A DNA stretch of 64,000 nucleotides from Macrostomum hystrix (taxonomy: Eukaryota; Platyhelminthes; Macrostomidae). The position numbers and the translations under genes are program-made. Shown here piece by piece: positions 23,101-33,717 of this stretch (within the stretch, counting starts at the first letter, position 1; every line of letters starts with the position of its first letter). The notes under the pieces were generated by a model. It worked only from the letters and a program-made list of their open reading frames with translations. It did no database searches and was not told the DNA's origin. Location: the NCBI GenBank assembly GCA_950097015.1, contig CATNEN010000011.1, forward strand, positions 5,351,001 to 5,415,000, written 5' to 3'.

Positions 23101-23883
23101 CCAAATTTTCGCTGGTGTAGCCAATGTGGCAATGGTCTGGTGCTGGGTGAGATCATGCTGGTCTTGAAGTTCCAGTGTCCTGATCCTGATTGTCTGGCCT
23201 ACACATGCAAGGACTGTGGGAAGCCTTGGGAAGACCAGCACGATGGCCTTGACTGTGAACAGTTTGAACAATGGCAAAGGGAAAATGATCCAGATTATCA
23301 GGAAAAGGGAATCGGATTCTTCCTGCAGGCCAACGGCATCCAATGTCCAAACTGTCGCTTCCAGTATGCTCTTGCCAAGGGTGGCTGTCTGCATTTCACC
23401 TGCAGGCAGTGCCGCTTCCAGTTTTGTGCCGGTTGCAACGGCCAATTTGAAATTGTTCAGGGCAGAGGCCTGAAGTGCAAACATCCAAGAGACTGTCTGT
23501 TCTACCTGAGAGACTTTGGCGTGGCTCGACTGCAGCAGCTGCTCATTGCTCACAAAGTAGAGTTCGAGACTGATATCCAGCCAGCAGTTGAGCATTGCGA
23601 AGTGATGGAGCAGAAGGAGATGGAAGGCAAGGGCTTATCTGATGAGCCGTGCGGAATCCAGGTGAATACTGGACAGGCGAACCTGTGCGAGAAGCACTAC
23701 ATTGAGTACCTTGTATCACTGGTGAACAAGCACAAGCTGGACCCTGTAAGCGTGATGGAGGAAGGTGAGCTGAGAGGAGTCTGCGTTCGGCACGACATCG
23801 ACTGTTCCGGTGTGGGCGAAAACAATTTGGTTGGACTGCAAGCTCTGATTCTTGGAAAAGTGCCGCTTAATGTGGGCAATTGA
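20182..23883 (+). CDS. RNF31-like: HOIP/RNF31-type RBR E3 ubiquitin ligase, full architecture
   Basis: One uninterrupted 1,233-residue frame. Domains in order: PUB (about 25-160); HOIP-type zinc finger (201-245, CDLCGETSAT..RLCENCDSRWH); a poly-Gln-rich stretch (335-400); NZF1 (504-535); NZF2 (586-608); helical UBA-like region (about 715-865); RING1 (872-922); IBR (978-1032); RING2 (1055-1105) with the catalytic signature GGCLH (Cys1069, His1071); and LDD (about 1135-1233, VMEQKE, ANLCEKHYIEYLVSLVNKHK). This is the layout of HOIP, the catalytic subunit of LUBAC, which joins ubiquitin head to tail through Met1. The start codon has a good context (accATGG), 54 bases after an acceptor at 20127. 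It heads a same-strand cluster of relatives and is probably the parent-like copy. No internal intron is visible. Confidence 0.92.
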   Translation: MAQARPLPPIPNSAELSSRVMGGVALRNARSDLLEAIRESRQLDFADLLELDLSAKYKLVDARSALARDKKSAEDVKRNCLYLRNKLKHLLHPLKDRPPDWNEMQTNFCQYLPGVEQLLQRIGFVQQGSLYVITQQTLSQEALADTLVDLYLLAEELTQVIRGTHPLGAKLLPAGGQKPNGPTAGIHEKMNIMQQKLNQMCDLCGETSATIVCLESHCSKKRLCENCDSRWHNHPDRRVHKRRNIAAAAGVNAVKLIPPNAIAAVQLNSGVIKVVSNSQAVSYKSQLGLMGNHGPARLQPPTSANEAQAVKYPEPDVILPRNFALPKPPPKPDQQQKHQYQQQKDQSQQQLNLQRQHQEQQQHQEQQKLQRQQQQQQQQQQLEQQKLQLQRLQQKQQQEHSEADERVMRLNEFMKSLKPIDGDRAVSVPAGDIFRPPSPEETFYDCPELPEPQPKAQPTPKPRQTKPVKLSPVPATPVDVHRVRPQSPPSPPRPVTIELPEDNCWNCPFCTALNSIDETKLLKSNRVVCVVCGQSNDNKEIIDKVKMAKQRQEEKPSSNFEQPKQAAEPVQVPSGAEQVLSNDQEWSCSACTLLNPNSRNKCSACESDRPIFNYAKRGPAKARPAIARLQSPKAQAAANLQLIQLLKDIETAGTDGRLAQLYLVTTADEETPSEVGFHGWEKKNWPDLIEQIGRDVARALQEMHAGVANVATRPSFDDLAASVLENPCDLENAIQVCAQRHVQKVAWIARHCPELLQSVEVDIDLQNDLSKVFQAANEQAFKYFAEHLFSKNAAKAPAAPIFRKMNSSEAAHYCLMAEFDLRKFNDAETLFHLMRETEFEKYDIEDLAEAAKNCGESCDYIDLARKYLNNQCSACLSEYPKHKLLPMASCQCELCLECFYNFVTENARNNKHVTDLHCRMCETPNANQVEELESHFSILLLQIKSFQHPELRFDEADVDLVEKKITEWNLIRDPNFRWCSQCGNGLVLGEIMLVLKFQCPDPDCLAYTCKDCGKPWEDQHDGLDCEQFEQWQRENDPDYQEKGIGFFLQANGIQCPNCRFQYALAKGGCLHFTCRQCRFQFCAGCNGQFEIVQGRGLKCKHPRDCLFYLRDFGVARLQQLLIAHKVEFETDIQPAVEHCEVMEQKEMEGKGLSDEPCGIQVNTGQANLCEKHYIEYLVSLVNKHKLDPVSVMEEGELRGVCVRHDIDCSGVGENNLVGLQALILGKVPLNVGN

Positions 23884-25079
23884 AGTCTTCAGTGTTTTCA
23901 GATTGTTAAATATTTCCACGAAATCGAAACCGGAATTACAATTCTATTTCATCGACTCGTCATACTCGTCATACTCGTCACACAAAGACATTTTTGTCAA
24001 GCCTTTCGCTTCGTTTTTTTTATCTGACTTGACTTACTCCAGACACGTTCTGTCGTTATTGTCCTTTTTTATACAGCGCCGATTTGTTTCTGCTTCATGG
24101 TTCCCTTTTTGCTGGCTATCTGCCGCGCACTCTAAATTCCTGCCTGGACTTTTAATCATCGCTCATATGGCCTAGTTGTGGATAGGTAATAATTGTGTCA
24201 GCTTGTAGCTGATACGAAGCTTGTAGCTTTCACGAAGCACAGTCGATACCCTTAGCTTCATTGGCAGAAGTTTCTAATGATCCAGTTGTACTAATACCAG
24301 CTGATAATTTCAGTTAAAAAGTTCAAAATCGACTGTAACATTTTCGTATTGAGTCCAGGTAAAGAAGAATGATTATCATTATTCAAGAATTTATTGAATT
24401 TACACAAGATTTATCGACTATTAATTGTCTTTATAGCAGCATCATAAACATGTCCGCATAAAAGTTGAGGTTCAGTTTTATTGTTTAGTTAAGTCCACAA
24501 TGTTTTCCGATAAACTAAAGGCTTTCGATAATCACAATTTTTTTATCAAGATACAATTTATCTAATATTATAAACGAATTGAAAAACTGCCTATCTCTTT
24601 ACCATTCCAAACGTTGTACTTTTCCCATATATTGTCTGGTGTTTCTGTCGATGTCTTTGAAATATTTTCTTTAATTTTAGTAGCCAAATTCTCTTATTGT
24701 GTCGATGGTTCCACTTTGCTATGATTATTTCTTATCCAAATTCTTACAAAAATGTATTTATTTTTATAAAAAATTACTCTAGAGAAGCATACCTTTCTGC
24801 CGCCTGTGTCTAGTTCTACATGAAGTCAATAAATGCGAAAGCAAATACAGATGACGCAAGTACTTTTCATTCTGATTAACTTCACCATCTTAAATAAGCG
24901 CTAGAAATCTCATTTACTCGTCATTTAGGTACCCCGTAGCCTTAATCTTTATTTCTCAATCGGACTTCGTAATCCTGAAGCAGAGATCTCACAATTAAAC
25001 AATTGTTGCTATGGCACAAATGTTCTAGATCCAAAAAGGAGAGATCCCAAAACGTAAATAATGTATACCAAAATATTCA
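23884..25079. other. Spacer downstream of HOIP-like gene
   Basis: AT-rich. AATAAA near 24827 could be a poly(A) signal. No upstream exon for the next gene was recognised. Confidence 0.4.
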
Positions 25080-25676
25080 GACAGCGATCTCACAATACTG
25101 AAAGCAGATCCCGCATTCATGAAAGCAGAGATCCCACAGTCCTGAATCAGACATCCCACAGTCCTGAATCAGACATCCCATAATCCTGAATCAAAGATCC
25201 CACAGTCCTGAATCAGACATCCCATAATCCTGAATCAAAGATCCCACAGTCCTGAATCAGACATCCCATAATCCTGAATCAAAGATCCCACAGTCCTGAA
25301 TCAAACATCCCACAGTCCTGAATCAGACATCCCATAATCCTGAATCAAAGATCCCACAGTCCTGAATCAGACATCCCACAGTCCTGAATCAGACATCCCA
25401 TAATCCTGAATCAAAGATCCCACAGTCCTGAATCAGACATCCCACAGTCCTGAATCAAAGATCCCACAATCCTGAATCAGACATCCCACAGTCCTGAATC
25501 AGACATCCCATAATCCTGAATCAAAGATCCCACAGTCCTGAATCAGACATTCCATAATCATGAATCAAAGATCCCACAGTCCTGAATCAGACATCCCACA
25601 GTCCTGAATCAGACATCCCACAGTCCTGAATCAGACATCTCACAGTCCTGAATCAGACATCCCACAGTCCTGAAAT
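25080..25676. repeat. 22-bp minisatellite
   Basis: About 27 units of tcctgaatcagacatcccac plus ag, with atcaaagatccc and cataa variants. It lies about 95 bp upstream of the acceptor of the next gene. Confidence 0.93.
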
Positions 25677-25769
25677 CTCGTAATTTTAAGTCTAATATAT
25701 AGTGTTCCGGATATATTGATGCCGTTGCCCTAAAATAATAGTCTAGATTCTTATTAACTTGCCTTTCAG

Positions 25770-27674
25770 GCTGCAGATGCTAGCAAACGCGGCGCTTTGT
25801 CGCCTCGCCGCCCGAAGCTGGGTGTCGCTGATCAGCGCGCCAGCTGGCGTTGTCGCCACTGCACCTTCGAAAACCGTCTGGCTGAGACGAAACGAGCTCC
25901 CGTATCGGGCCGCCTCATTTGCGGCGTCTGCGGCAAGTCGTCCGGGCGCAACGGCTCTAACCTGGCTGCTGCGACTACTGCAGCTGAAACAGTCAGTCCT
26001 GTTGAAGATGGCGACTGTCCGCTCTGCCTGGAGTCGCATCGGCTGCTGCTGGCAATTCCTCTGTGCGGCTGCCGAGTCTGCTGCGACTGTCTGCGCCGAT
26101 TCGTTAGTGTAGGCCTGCGCAGCCACAGCTCCGTGACGCGCCTGGCCTGTCCGTTGTGCGACCGGCCGGATCCGGACACCCTTGCCGACGCCGAATGCGA
26201 GTACTTTCCGCAGCTGCGGAGCCTCCTTGCGCCTCGGCTGGAGCCGGAGATGCTGCGTCTGCTAGACGAGAGGCTGCGCGACTGGCGACTGGAGCTGAGC
26301 CAGAACTTCATGTGGTGCAGCGGTTGCGCCTTCGGCTTCGAAGTTGACGTCGACATTCGGGTGTCCAAAGTGCGCTGCCCGCACTGCGGCAAGGAGACGT
26401 GCAGGAAGTGCGGCCAGGCCTGGCACGAGAAGCACCGTGGCGTGAGCTGCCAGCAGTTCGGGTCGTGGCTGCAGCGGACTGACTTGGCACAGCGCGGTCT
26501 GACGCAGTTCCTTGAGAGCCGAGGCAGCAAGTGCCCGAAGTGCGGCTTCCAGTTCGAGCTGTCTCGTGGCGGCTGTCTTCACCTGAAGTGCTTGGAGTGC
26601 AGCGCGGAGTTCTGCAGCGACTGCGGCGGCCTGTTTGTTCGCACTGAGAGCAAGGGCCTGCACTGCCAGCACGGCTCGGAGTGCATCGAGAAGTTCAGAG
26701 ACTGGCCGATCAAGCGGCTGCGGCAGGCGGCGTCAGAGCGGGGCGTTCAGCTGACGATGTCGGGCGCAGCTGGGAGCTCCGGCGGTCGGTGCCGCCTCCA
26801 GGAGCAGAAGGAGACGAGCAGCGGTCTTTCGGACGTGGAGTGCGGCAGGCCGGCGGTCGAGGCCGGGCTGTGCGAGGCGCACTTTAAGGAGGCCCTCGTC
26901 AGCGCCATGCGGCGGCCTGACCGGCGGCTGTCGCTGCCGACCTTGGCTGAGGCGTCTGCGGCCAAGCAGCCCTGTGAGGCTGCCCTGTCACCAGACTTGA
27001 TCCAGATGATGGCTCGCCTGCCGCCGCCGCTTCAACCAACTTCTGCGCCGCAGCAACGCCCATCAGCTGCTCAGCGGGAGTCGTGGGTGTGCAGCCTATG
27101 CCGGTCTGTGAACTCTCCGGGACCCCAAGGTTCTCGCGCCAGCTGCCAGCTGTGCGACTCGCCCGCCTTCTCTGATGGGCCGTCACTTACGGCCCCGATG
27201 CCGCCGCCGCCGCCGCCTCCCATGGCGCCTTCTTCACTGCGTTATCTGTCCTCACCTGTTATTAGCTGCTTGGCAAGATCGCCTTCGGCTAACGGACTAT
27301 CTCGTCCGCCGCTGCCGACGCCTCAGTCTCTGAATCAAATTCAGCGCCAGCAGCAGCAGTTTCAAGGCCCACAAATACAACCGCTACAGTTTTGGTCATC
27401 TTCGCAAACAATGATGCCAATGCAGCCGTTTCAGCCAATGCAGCCGTTTCAGCCAGTGCAGCCATTTCAGCCAGTGCAGCCGTTTCAGCCAATGCAGCCG
27501 TTTCAGCCAATGCAGCCGTTTCAGCCAGTGCAGCCGTTTCAGTCAGTGGAGCCGTTTCAGCCAATGCCTCCTTTGATGTCTTTTGAAGCAATGCAGTCAT
27601 CACAACCAATGCAGCCGGTGCATTTAATGTGTTCGAGTCAGTCTTCGAAGCAGAGCCTAGCCAAGCCAAACTAA
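25770..27674 (+). CDS. HOIP-related RBR E3, gene B (no in-frame ATG of its own)
   Basis: The acceptor gcctttcag ends at 25769 and the exon opens at once in the coding frame (GCT GCA GAT). The first ATG after it (25777) is in a different frame, so initiation must come from an upstream exon, a near-cognate codon or a spliced leader. Numbering from the TTG at 25797: NZF (17-46, WRCRHCTFEN), RING1 (74-122), IBR (173-218), RING2 (246-276) with GGCLH (Cys260, His262), a shortened LDD (331-372, RLQEQKETSSGL), a second NZF (430-453), then a QPFQPM repeat tail. Catalytic residues are present. The second half of the LDD, which in HOIP helps position acceptor ubiquitin, is missing. Bases 26371-26914 are almost identical to gene C. 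Confidence 0.82.
   Translation, partial: AADASKRGALSPRRPKLGVADQRASWRCRHCTFENRLAETKRAPVSGRLICGVCGKSSGRNGSNLAAATTAAETVSPVEDGDCPLCLESHRLLLAIPLCGCRVCCDCLRRFVSVGLRSHSSVTRLACPLCDRPDPDTLADAECEYFPQLRSLLAPRLEPEMLRLLDERLRDWRLELSQNFMWCSGCAFGFEVDVDIRVSKVRCPHCGKETCRKCGQAWHEKHRGVSCQQFGSWLQRTDLAQRGLTQFLESRGSKCPKCGFQFELSRGGCLHLKCLECSAEFCSDCGGLFVRTESKGLHCQHGSECIEKFRDWPIKRLRQAASERGVQLTMSGAAGSSGGRCRLQEQKETSSGLSDVECGRPAVEAGLCEAHFKEALVSAMRRPDRRLSLPTLAEASAAKQPCEAALSPDLIQMMARLPPPLQPTSAPQQRPSAAQRESWVCSLCRSVNSPGPQGSRASCQLCDSPAFSDGPSLTAPMPPPPPPPMAPSSLRYLSSPVISCLARSPSANGLSRPPLPTPQSLNQIQRQQQQFQGPQIQPLQFWSSSQTMMPMQPFQPMQPFQPVQPFQPVQPFQPMQPFQPMQPFQPVQPFQSVEPFQPMPPLMSFEAMQSSQPMQPVHLMCSSQSSKQSLAKPN
27415..27570 (+). repeat. 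Coding 18-bp repeat (QPFQPM/V)
   Basis: Nine or so units of ccgtttcagccaatgcag give a QPFQPM/QPFQPV tail in gene B. The frame is preserved because the unit is six codons. Confidence 0.85.
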
Positions 27675-27995
27675 CCAGCTGGCATTAGCAATGAAAACCA
27701 AGTTCTTAATAACCTTTGACAATATACACTCGCGTTCTTGCTCCGTGACAATGCTCGTATAAGATATTTTTTATTGAATTTGACTCAAAATAGCAAACTT
27801 GACTAGATATATTCATTGCAATTTAAAATCTCTCAGTGTGCAAAAGTATTTTTTCCTCTTGCTTGACTGATTTGTTTATCATCATAATGTTTTCATTTTA
27901 TATGATTCTTTATTTCATTTATTTTTTCTACTACTCGCATATAAATTTAGGTTGTGCTGGAAATGTGCATTTTAAGACTTATGACTCTTAATTGC

Positions 27996-30900
27996 GGATC
28001 CAAGGAGTTCAATTGGGGATAAATCAATTGAGGATCCAAGGAGTTCAATTGGGGATAAATCAATTGAGGATCCAAGGAGTTCAATTGGGGATAAATCAAT
28101 TGAGGATCCAAGGAGTTCAATTGGGGATAAATCAATTGGGGATCCAAGGAGTTCAATTGGGGATAAATCAATTGAGGATCCTAGGAGTTCAATTGGGGAT
28201 AAATCAATTGGGGATCCAAGGAGTTCAATTGGGGATAAATCAATTGAGGATCCAAGGAGTTCAATTGGGGATAAATCAATCGGGGATCCAAGGAGTTCAA
28301 TTGGGGATAAATCAATCGGGGATCCAAGGAGTTCAATTGGGGATAAATCAATCGGGGATCCAAGGAGTTCAATTGGGGATAAATCAATCGGGGATCCAAG
28401 GAGTTCAATTGGGGATAAATCAATCGGGGATCCAAGGAGTTCAATTGGGGATAATTCAATCGGGGATCCAAGGAGTTCAATTGGGGATAAATCAATTGAG
28501 GATCCAAGGAATTCAATTGGGGGTTCAAAGTAGTTCAATTGGGGATCCAAGGAGTTCAATTAGGGATCCAAGGAATTCAAATGTGGATAATTAACTTGAG
28601 GATCCTAGGTGTTCAATTGGGGGTCCAAGGAGTTCATTTAGGGATAATTTAATTGGGGATTCTAGGAGTTCAATTGGGATAATTCACTTAAGGATCCTAG
28701 GAGTTCAATTGGGGATAATTCAATTGGGGATCCAAGGAGTTCAATTGGGGATAAATCAATCGGGGATCCAAGGAGTTCAATTGGGGATAAATCAATCGGG
28801 GATCCAAGGAGTTCAATTGGGGATAAATCAATCGGGGATCCAATGAGTTCAATTGGGGATAATTCAATTGGGGATCCAAGGAATTCAATTGGGGATAATT
28901 CAATTGGGGATCCAAGGAGTTCAATTGGGGATAATTCAATTGGGGATCCAAGGAGTTCAATTGGGGATAATTCAATTGGGGATCCAAGGAGTTCAATTGG
29001 GGATAAATCAATTGAGGATCCAAGGAGTTCAATTGGGGATCCAAGGAGTTCAATTGGGGATCCAAGGAATTCAATTGGGGATAATTCAATTGAGGATCCA
29101 AGGAATTCAATTGGGGATTCAAAGTAGTTCAATTGGGGATAATTCAATTGGGGATCCAAGGAGTTCAATTGGGGATAATTCAATTGAGGATCCAAGGAGT
29201 TCAATTGGGGATAATTCAATTGAGGATCCAAGGAGTTCAATTGGGGATAAATCAATTGAGGATCCAAGGTATTCAATTGGGGATCCAAGGAGTTCGATTG
29301 AGGATCCAAGGAGTTCAATTGGGGATAAATCAATTGAGGATCCAAGGTATTCAATTGGGGATCCAAGGAGTTCGATTGAGGATCCAAGGAGTTCAATTGG
29401 GGATCCAAGGAATTCAATTGGGGATAATTCAATTGAGGATCCAAGGAATTCAATTGGGGATTCAAAGTAGTTCAATTGGGGATAATTCAATTGGGGATCC
29501 AAGGAGTTCAATTGGGGATAATTCAATTGAGGATCCAAGGAGTTCAATTGGGGATAATTCAATTGAGGATCCAAGGAATTCAATTGGGGGTTCAAAGTAG
29601 TTCAATTGGGGATCCAAGGAGTTCAATTGGGGATAATTCAATTGGGGATCCAAGGAGTTCAATTGGGGATAATTCAATTGAGGATCCAAGGAATTCAATT
29701 GGGGGTTCAAGGAGTTCGATTGAGGATCCAAGGAATTCAATTGGGGATAAATCAATTGAGGATCCAAGGAGTTCAATTGGGGATCCAAGGAATTCAATTG
29801 GGGATCCAAGGAATTCAATTGGGGATCCAAGGAATTCAATTGCGGGTTCAAAGTAGTTCAATTGGGGATCCAAGGAATTCAATTGGGGATAAATCAATTG
29901 GGGATCCAAGGAATTCAATTGGGGATCCAAGGAATTCAATTGCGGGTTCAAAGTAGTTCAATTGGGGATCCAAGGAATTCAATTGGGGATAAATCAATTG
30001 AGGATCCAAGGAATTCAATTGGGGATCCAAGGAATTCAATTGTGGATCCAAGGAGTTAAATTGGGATCCAAGGAATTCAAATGTGGATAAATCAATTGAG
30101 GATCCAAGGAATTCAATTGGGGATCCAAGGAATTCAATTGGGGATAATTCAATTAGGGGTCCAAGGAGTTCATTTAGGGATAATTCAATTGGGGATTATA
30201 GAAGTTCAATTGGGATAATTCAATTGAGGATCCTAGGAGTTCAATTGGGGATAATTCAATTGGGGATCCAAGGAGTTCAATTGGGGATAATTCAATTGGG
30301 GGTCCAAGGAGTTCATTTAGGGATAATTCAATTGGGGATTATAGAAGTTCAATTGGGATAATTCAATTGAGGATCCTAGGAGTTCAACTGGGGATAGTTC
30401 AATTGGGTATCCTAGGAGTTCAATTAGGGATAATTCAATTGGGGATTCTAGAAGTTCAATTGGGATAATTCAATTGGGGATCCAAGGAGTTCAATTGGGG
30501 ATAATTCAATTGGGGATCCAAGGAGTTCAATTGGGGATAATTCAATTGGGGATCCAAGGAGTTCAATTGGGGATAATTCAATTGGGGATCCAAGGAGTTC
30601 AATTGGGGATAATTCAATTAGGGGTCCAAGGAGTTCATTTAGGGATAATTCAATTGGGGATTATAGAAGTTCAATTGGGATAATTCAATTGAGGATCCTA
30701 GGAGTTCAACTGGGGATAGTTCAATTGGGTATCCTAGGAGTTCAATTAGGGATAATTCAATTGGGGATTCTAGAAGTTCAATTGGGATAATTCACTTGAG
30801 GATCCTAGGAGTTCAACTGGGGATAGTTCAATTGGGGATCCAAGGAGTTCAATTGGGGATCCAAGGAGTTCAATTGGGGATAATTCAATTGGGGATCCAA

Positions 30901-31232
30901 GGAGTTCAATTGGGGATCCAAGGTATTCAATTGGGGATAATTCACTTGAGGATCCTAGGAGTTCAATTGGGGATAATTCAATTGGGGATCCAAGGAGTTC
31001 AATTGGGGATAATTCAATTGGGGATCCAAGGAGTTCAATTGGGGATAATTCAATTGGGGATCCAAGGAGTTCAATTGGGGATCCAATGAGTTCAATTGGG
31101 GATAATTCAATTGGGGATCCAAGGAGTTCAATTGGGGATAATTCAATTGGGGATCCAAGGAGTTCAATTGGGGATAATTCAATTGGGGATCCAAGGAGTT
31201 CAATTGGGGATCCAAGGAGTTCAATTGAGGGT
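27996..31232. repeat. 3.2-kb composite minisatellite (15-bp plus 21-bp words) with higher-order structure
   Basis: Two words alternate: ggggataattcaatt or ggggataaatcaatt (15 bp) and ggggatccaaggagttcaat plus t (21 bp). They give a 36-bp unit on the left and looser mixtures on the right. CAATTG, GGATCC and GAATTC recur through the array. Larger blocks repeat too: a segment containing ggggattatagaagttcaat near 30190, 30335 and 30657, and junctions with ttcaaagtagttcaattgg near 29115, 29460 and 29595. Open frames on both strands are artefacts. Confidence 0.95.
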
Positions 31233-31652
31233 CAAAAAATTGCAGTAATTTTCTGTAATAACCTCAGTGATTCACGCACTTAATTTTTTATCGTATTATT
31301 TGCTCTTCCAAAGACCATCTCAGCTAGTAGGGCAGTTGACTCCGGGGCGACCAGTTAGACATTTATCTACTCAAGTTTATTACTCGTAGCAATGAAATTG
31401 TAATTTTCACATTTTATCATCCTTTGAATCTATGCATGGTAGTACTCGTAAATTATAAACTCACCATTGTCAAGGTATTTATTTGAGTCCCAAATATTTC
31501 TGAAAGCTAATGTTCTCAATAAATTTTTTGGTTCACAAAATATGAGCGTGCTTGAATTTTTCCTGCTATTTACAAACAGCTTTACTATTAGTAGTATCTT
31601 TAAAATGTTAACAATAAACGTTTTACAATTTTCAGAGTCTTGGAGGCAAGAA

Positions 31653-33554
31653 ATGTCCAACGGAATGTTCAATGGGACACTTGAATGGCAATGCCAGTTC
31701 TGCACTTTTATCAATTCGAGTGCGAATGCCTTGCACCTGGCTTCCAATAGTCGCATTGCGTGCGAAATGTGCGGAAAGACGTCCTTGGGCACGGAGGTGA
31801 AGTGGCAGCAGCCATTCCAAGCGGTAGGCCAGCTTCAACCACCGGATCTGGAGCCGACTGAGTCCAGTCAGCTAGAAGCTCGCAGATTCAAGCTAATTGC
31901 CGATCGAGAACGGCACCACATGCTTGAGCTGGCCGGTTTGCAAACATCTCCAGCGGTTCAAGGAGCAGCTGCAGCTGCAGCTTCAAGGAGCATACTTGGC
32001 GGGGACAAACCGTTTGCCCGATTTTCTTTGACTCGACAGAGCGACAGAGGCTATGCGACAGAGCGACAGAGATACCGAGAAAATAGCGTAGACTTGACCA
32101 GTTTTGCTTGCCCTGCTGAAGCCGTGCGGTACGATGGTTCGCCAGTAGATGTCACGATAGCCCCGACGGCGAAGGGAGTCTGGCGAAGAAATGTGAAAGT
32201 GCATTCACGACGAAAATCCAATCAACAATCTGCCGCTGCTACAGTGGCTTCCGCCACTGCGGAGTGTCCGGTGTGTCTTGAGAAGAAGCCGCCTCTGAAG
32301 GTGCCATTGTGCGGCTGTTCTGTGTGCAGCGAGTGCTTGTGCCAGCACATCGAGGTGCGGCTTCACAATGACAGCTCGGTGTCCGGACTGACCTGTCCAG
32401 TGTGCGTCAAGCTGGATGATCAGGCTCTGACGGACATCTTTTGCGAGTACTTTCCGCAGCTGCGGAGTTTACTGGTCGGTCGATTAAAGCCGCCTATAAT
32501 GGAGCAGCTGGACGAGCGGCTTCGCGACTGGCGGCTGAAGCTGACAAACAACTTCTGCTGGTGCAGCGGCTGCTCGAACGGGTTCGAGGTGTCGGAACAC
32601 TACGACAGGCAGGTGCGCTGCCCGCACTGCGGCAAGGAGACGTGCAGGAAGTGCGGCCAGGCCTGGCACGAGAAGCACCGTGGCGTGAGCTGCCAGCAGT
32701 TCGGGTCGTGGCTGCAGCGGACTGACTTGGCACAGCGCGGTCTGACGCAGTTCCTTGAGAGCCGAGGCAGCAAGTGCCCGAAGTGCGGCTTCCAGTTCGA
32801 GCTGTCTCGTGGCGGCTGTCTTCACCTGAAGTGCTTGGAGTGCAGCGCGGAGTTCTGCAGCGACTGCGGCGGCCTGTTTGTTCGCACCGAGAGCAAGGGC
32901 CTGCACTGCCAGCATGGCTCAGAGTGCATCGAGAAGTTCAGAGACTGGCCGATCAAGCAGCTGCGGCAGGCGGCGTCAGAGCGGGGCGTTCAGCTGACGA
33001 TGTCCGGCGCAGCTGGGAGCTCCGGCGGTCGGTGCCGCCTCCAGGAGCAGAAGGAGACGAGCAGCGGTCTGGCGGACGCGGAGTGCGGCAGGCCGGCGGT
33101 CGAGGCCGGGCTGTGCGAGGCGCACCTCAAGGAGGCCCTCGTCAGCGCCATGCGGCGACTTCAAGAAAGCAAATCGAAGTCGACCACTTTGCAACCGCCT
33201 CCACCTCCGCATCCAGATCCAAGATCCATTCTGAGACGGCCCAAGCAGCTGGACCTTTCAGCGCTCAGTAATAAACTGTCTGAGTCGCCTAGTCGCGAAC
33301 TATTTCGAAGCCGATACGCCCGGGAGGTGTCTGGTGCAGCGTCTGGAGCTAGCGACGAGCTGACTTGCCCGCACTGCACCTCCGTGACTCCGTCAGCTCC
33401 TCGCGTGTCTGGCGGTAGCCGCCTGCTGTGCAATGTCTGCGGCAAGACCACGCCCAACCAGTGCCGCAGTGGCGGCGCCAACATTGACGCTGACCTGGCT
33501 GCCTTAAACAGCTACCTTGTGGGTGAGGACGAGGGCATCCAGATCTTTAATTAA
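31653..33554 (+). CDS. HOIP-related RBR E3, gene C
   Basis: I chose the ATG at 31653 because an acceptor (acaattttcag, AG at 31635) lies 17 bases before it. The open frame upstream of that site is intron-like. The 633-residue product has an NZF at the N terminus (11-41, WQCQFCTF), a long linker, RING1 (205-251), IBR (303-348), RING2 (375-405) with GGCLH (Cys389, His391), a shortened LDD and a C-terminal NZF (LTCPHCTSVTPSAP...). The predicted activity is ubiquitin transfer through a thioester on Cys389. From 32614 to 33157 it matches gene B at all but about ten bases. Outside that tract the linkers are unrelated. Confidence 0.85.
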   Translation: MSNGMFNGTLEWQCQFCTFINSSANALHLASNSRIACEMCGKTSLGTEVKWQQPFQAVGQLQPPDLEPTESSQLEARRFKLIADRERHHMLELAGLQTSPAVQGAAAAAASRSILGGDKPFARFSLTRQSDRGYATERQRYRENSVDLTSFACPAEAVRYDGSPVDVTIAPTAKGVWRRNVKVHSRRKSNQQSAAATVASATAECPVCLEKKPPLKVPLCGCSVCSECLCQHIEVRLHNDSSVSGLTCPVCVKLDDQALTDIFCEYFPQLRSLLVGRLKPPIMEQLDERLRDWRLKLTNNFCWCSGCSNGFEVSEHYDRQVRCPHCGKETCRKCGQAWHEKHRGVSCQQFGSWLQRTDLAQRGLTQFLESRGSKCPKCGFQFELSRGGCLHLKCLECSAEFCSDCGGLFVRTESKGLHCQHGSECIEKFRDWPIKQLRQAASERGVQLTMSGAAGSSGGRCRLQEQKETSSGLADAECGRPAVEAGLCEAHLKEALVSAMRRLQESKSKSTTLQPPPPPHPDPRSILRRPKQLDLSALSNKLSESPSRELFRSRYAREVSGAASGASDELTCPHCTSVTPSAPRVSGGSRLLCNVCGKTTPNQCRSGGANIDADLAALNSYLVGEDEGIQIFN

Positions 33555-33717
33555 TTTCTGCGCGCTTTTTCTTATTTAAAATCTGTAAATTTTCTCTGTA
33601 CGACTGATTTGGAAATTTCCTGACTCGTTGAGTAAATTTTCCACTAAGCATTCAAACTCCTCATCCTCTTTCATCTTCATTTGTTGAAAATATTTTCTGT
33701 CTCTTTTTTTGTAACTT

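Noticed and set aside
22846-23595. 249-residue minus-strand frame within the HOIP gene
   Set aside because: Antisense shadow of conserved RING/IBR coding sequence.
25759-26112. ATG at 25777 as the start of gene B
   Set aside because: It opens a different frame without zinc-finger motifs and stops at 26112. The NZF/RBR frame is the conserved one.
27992-31283. CRISPR-like or protein-coding interpretation of the long array
   Set aside because: There are no unique spacers, the words are contiguous, and the context is eukaryotic.
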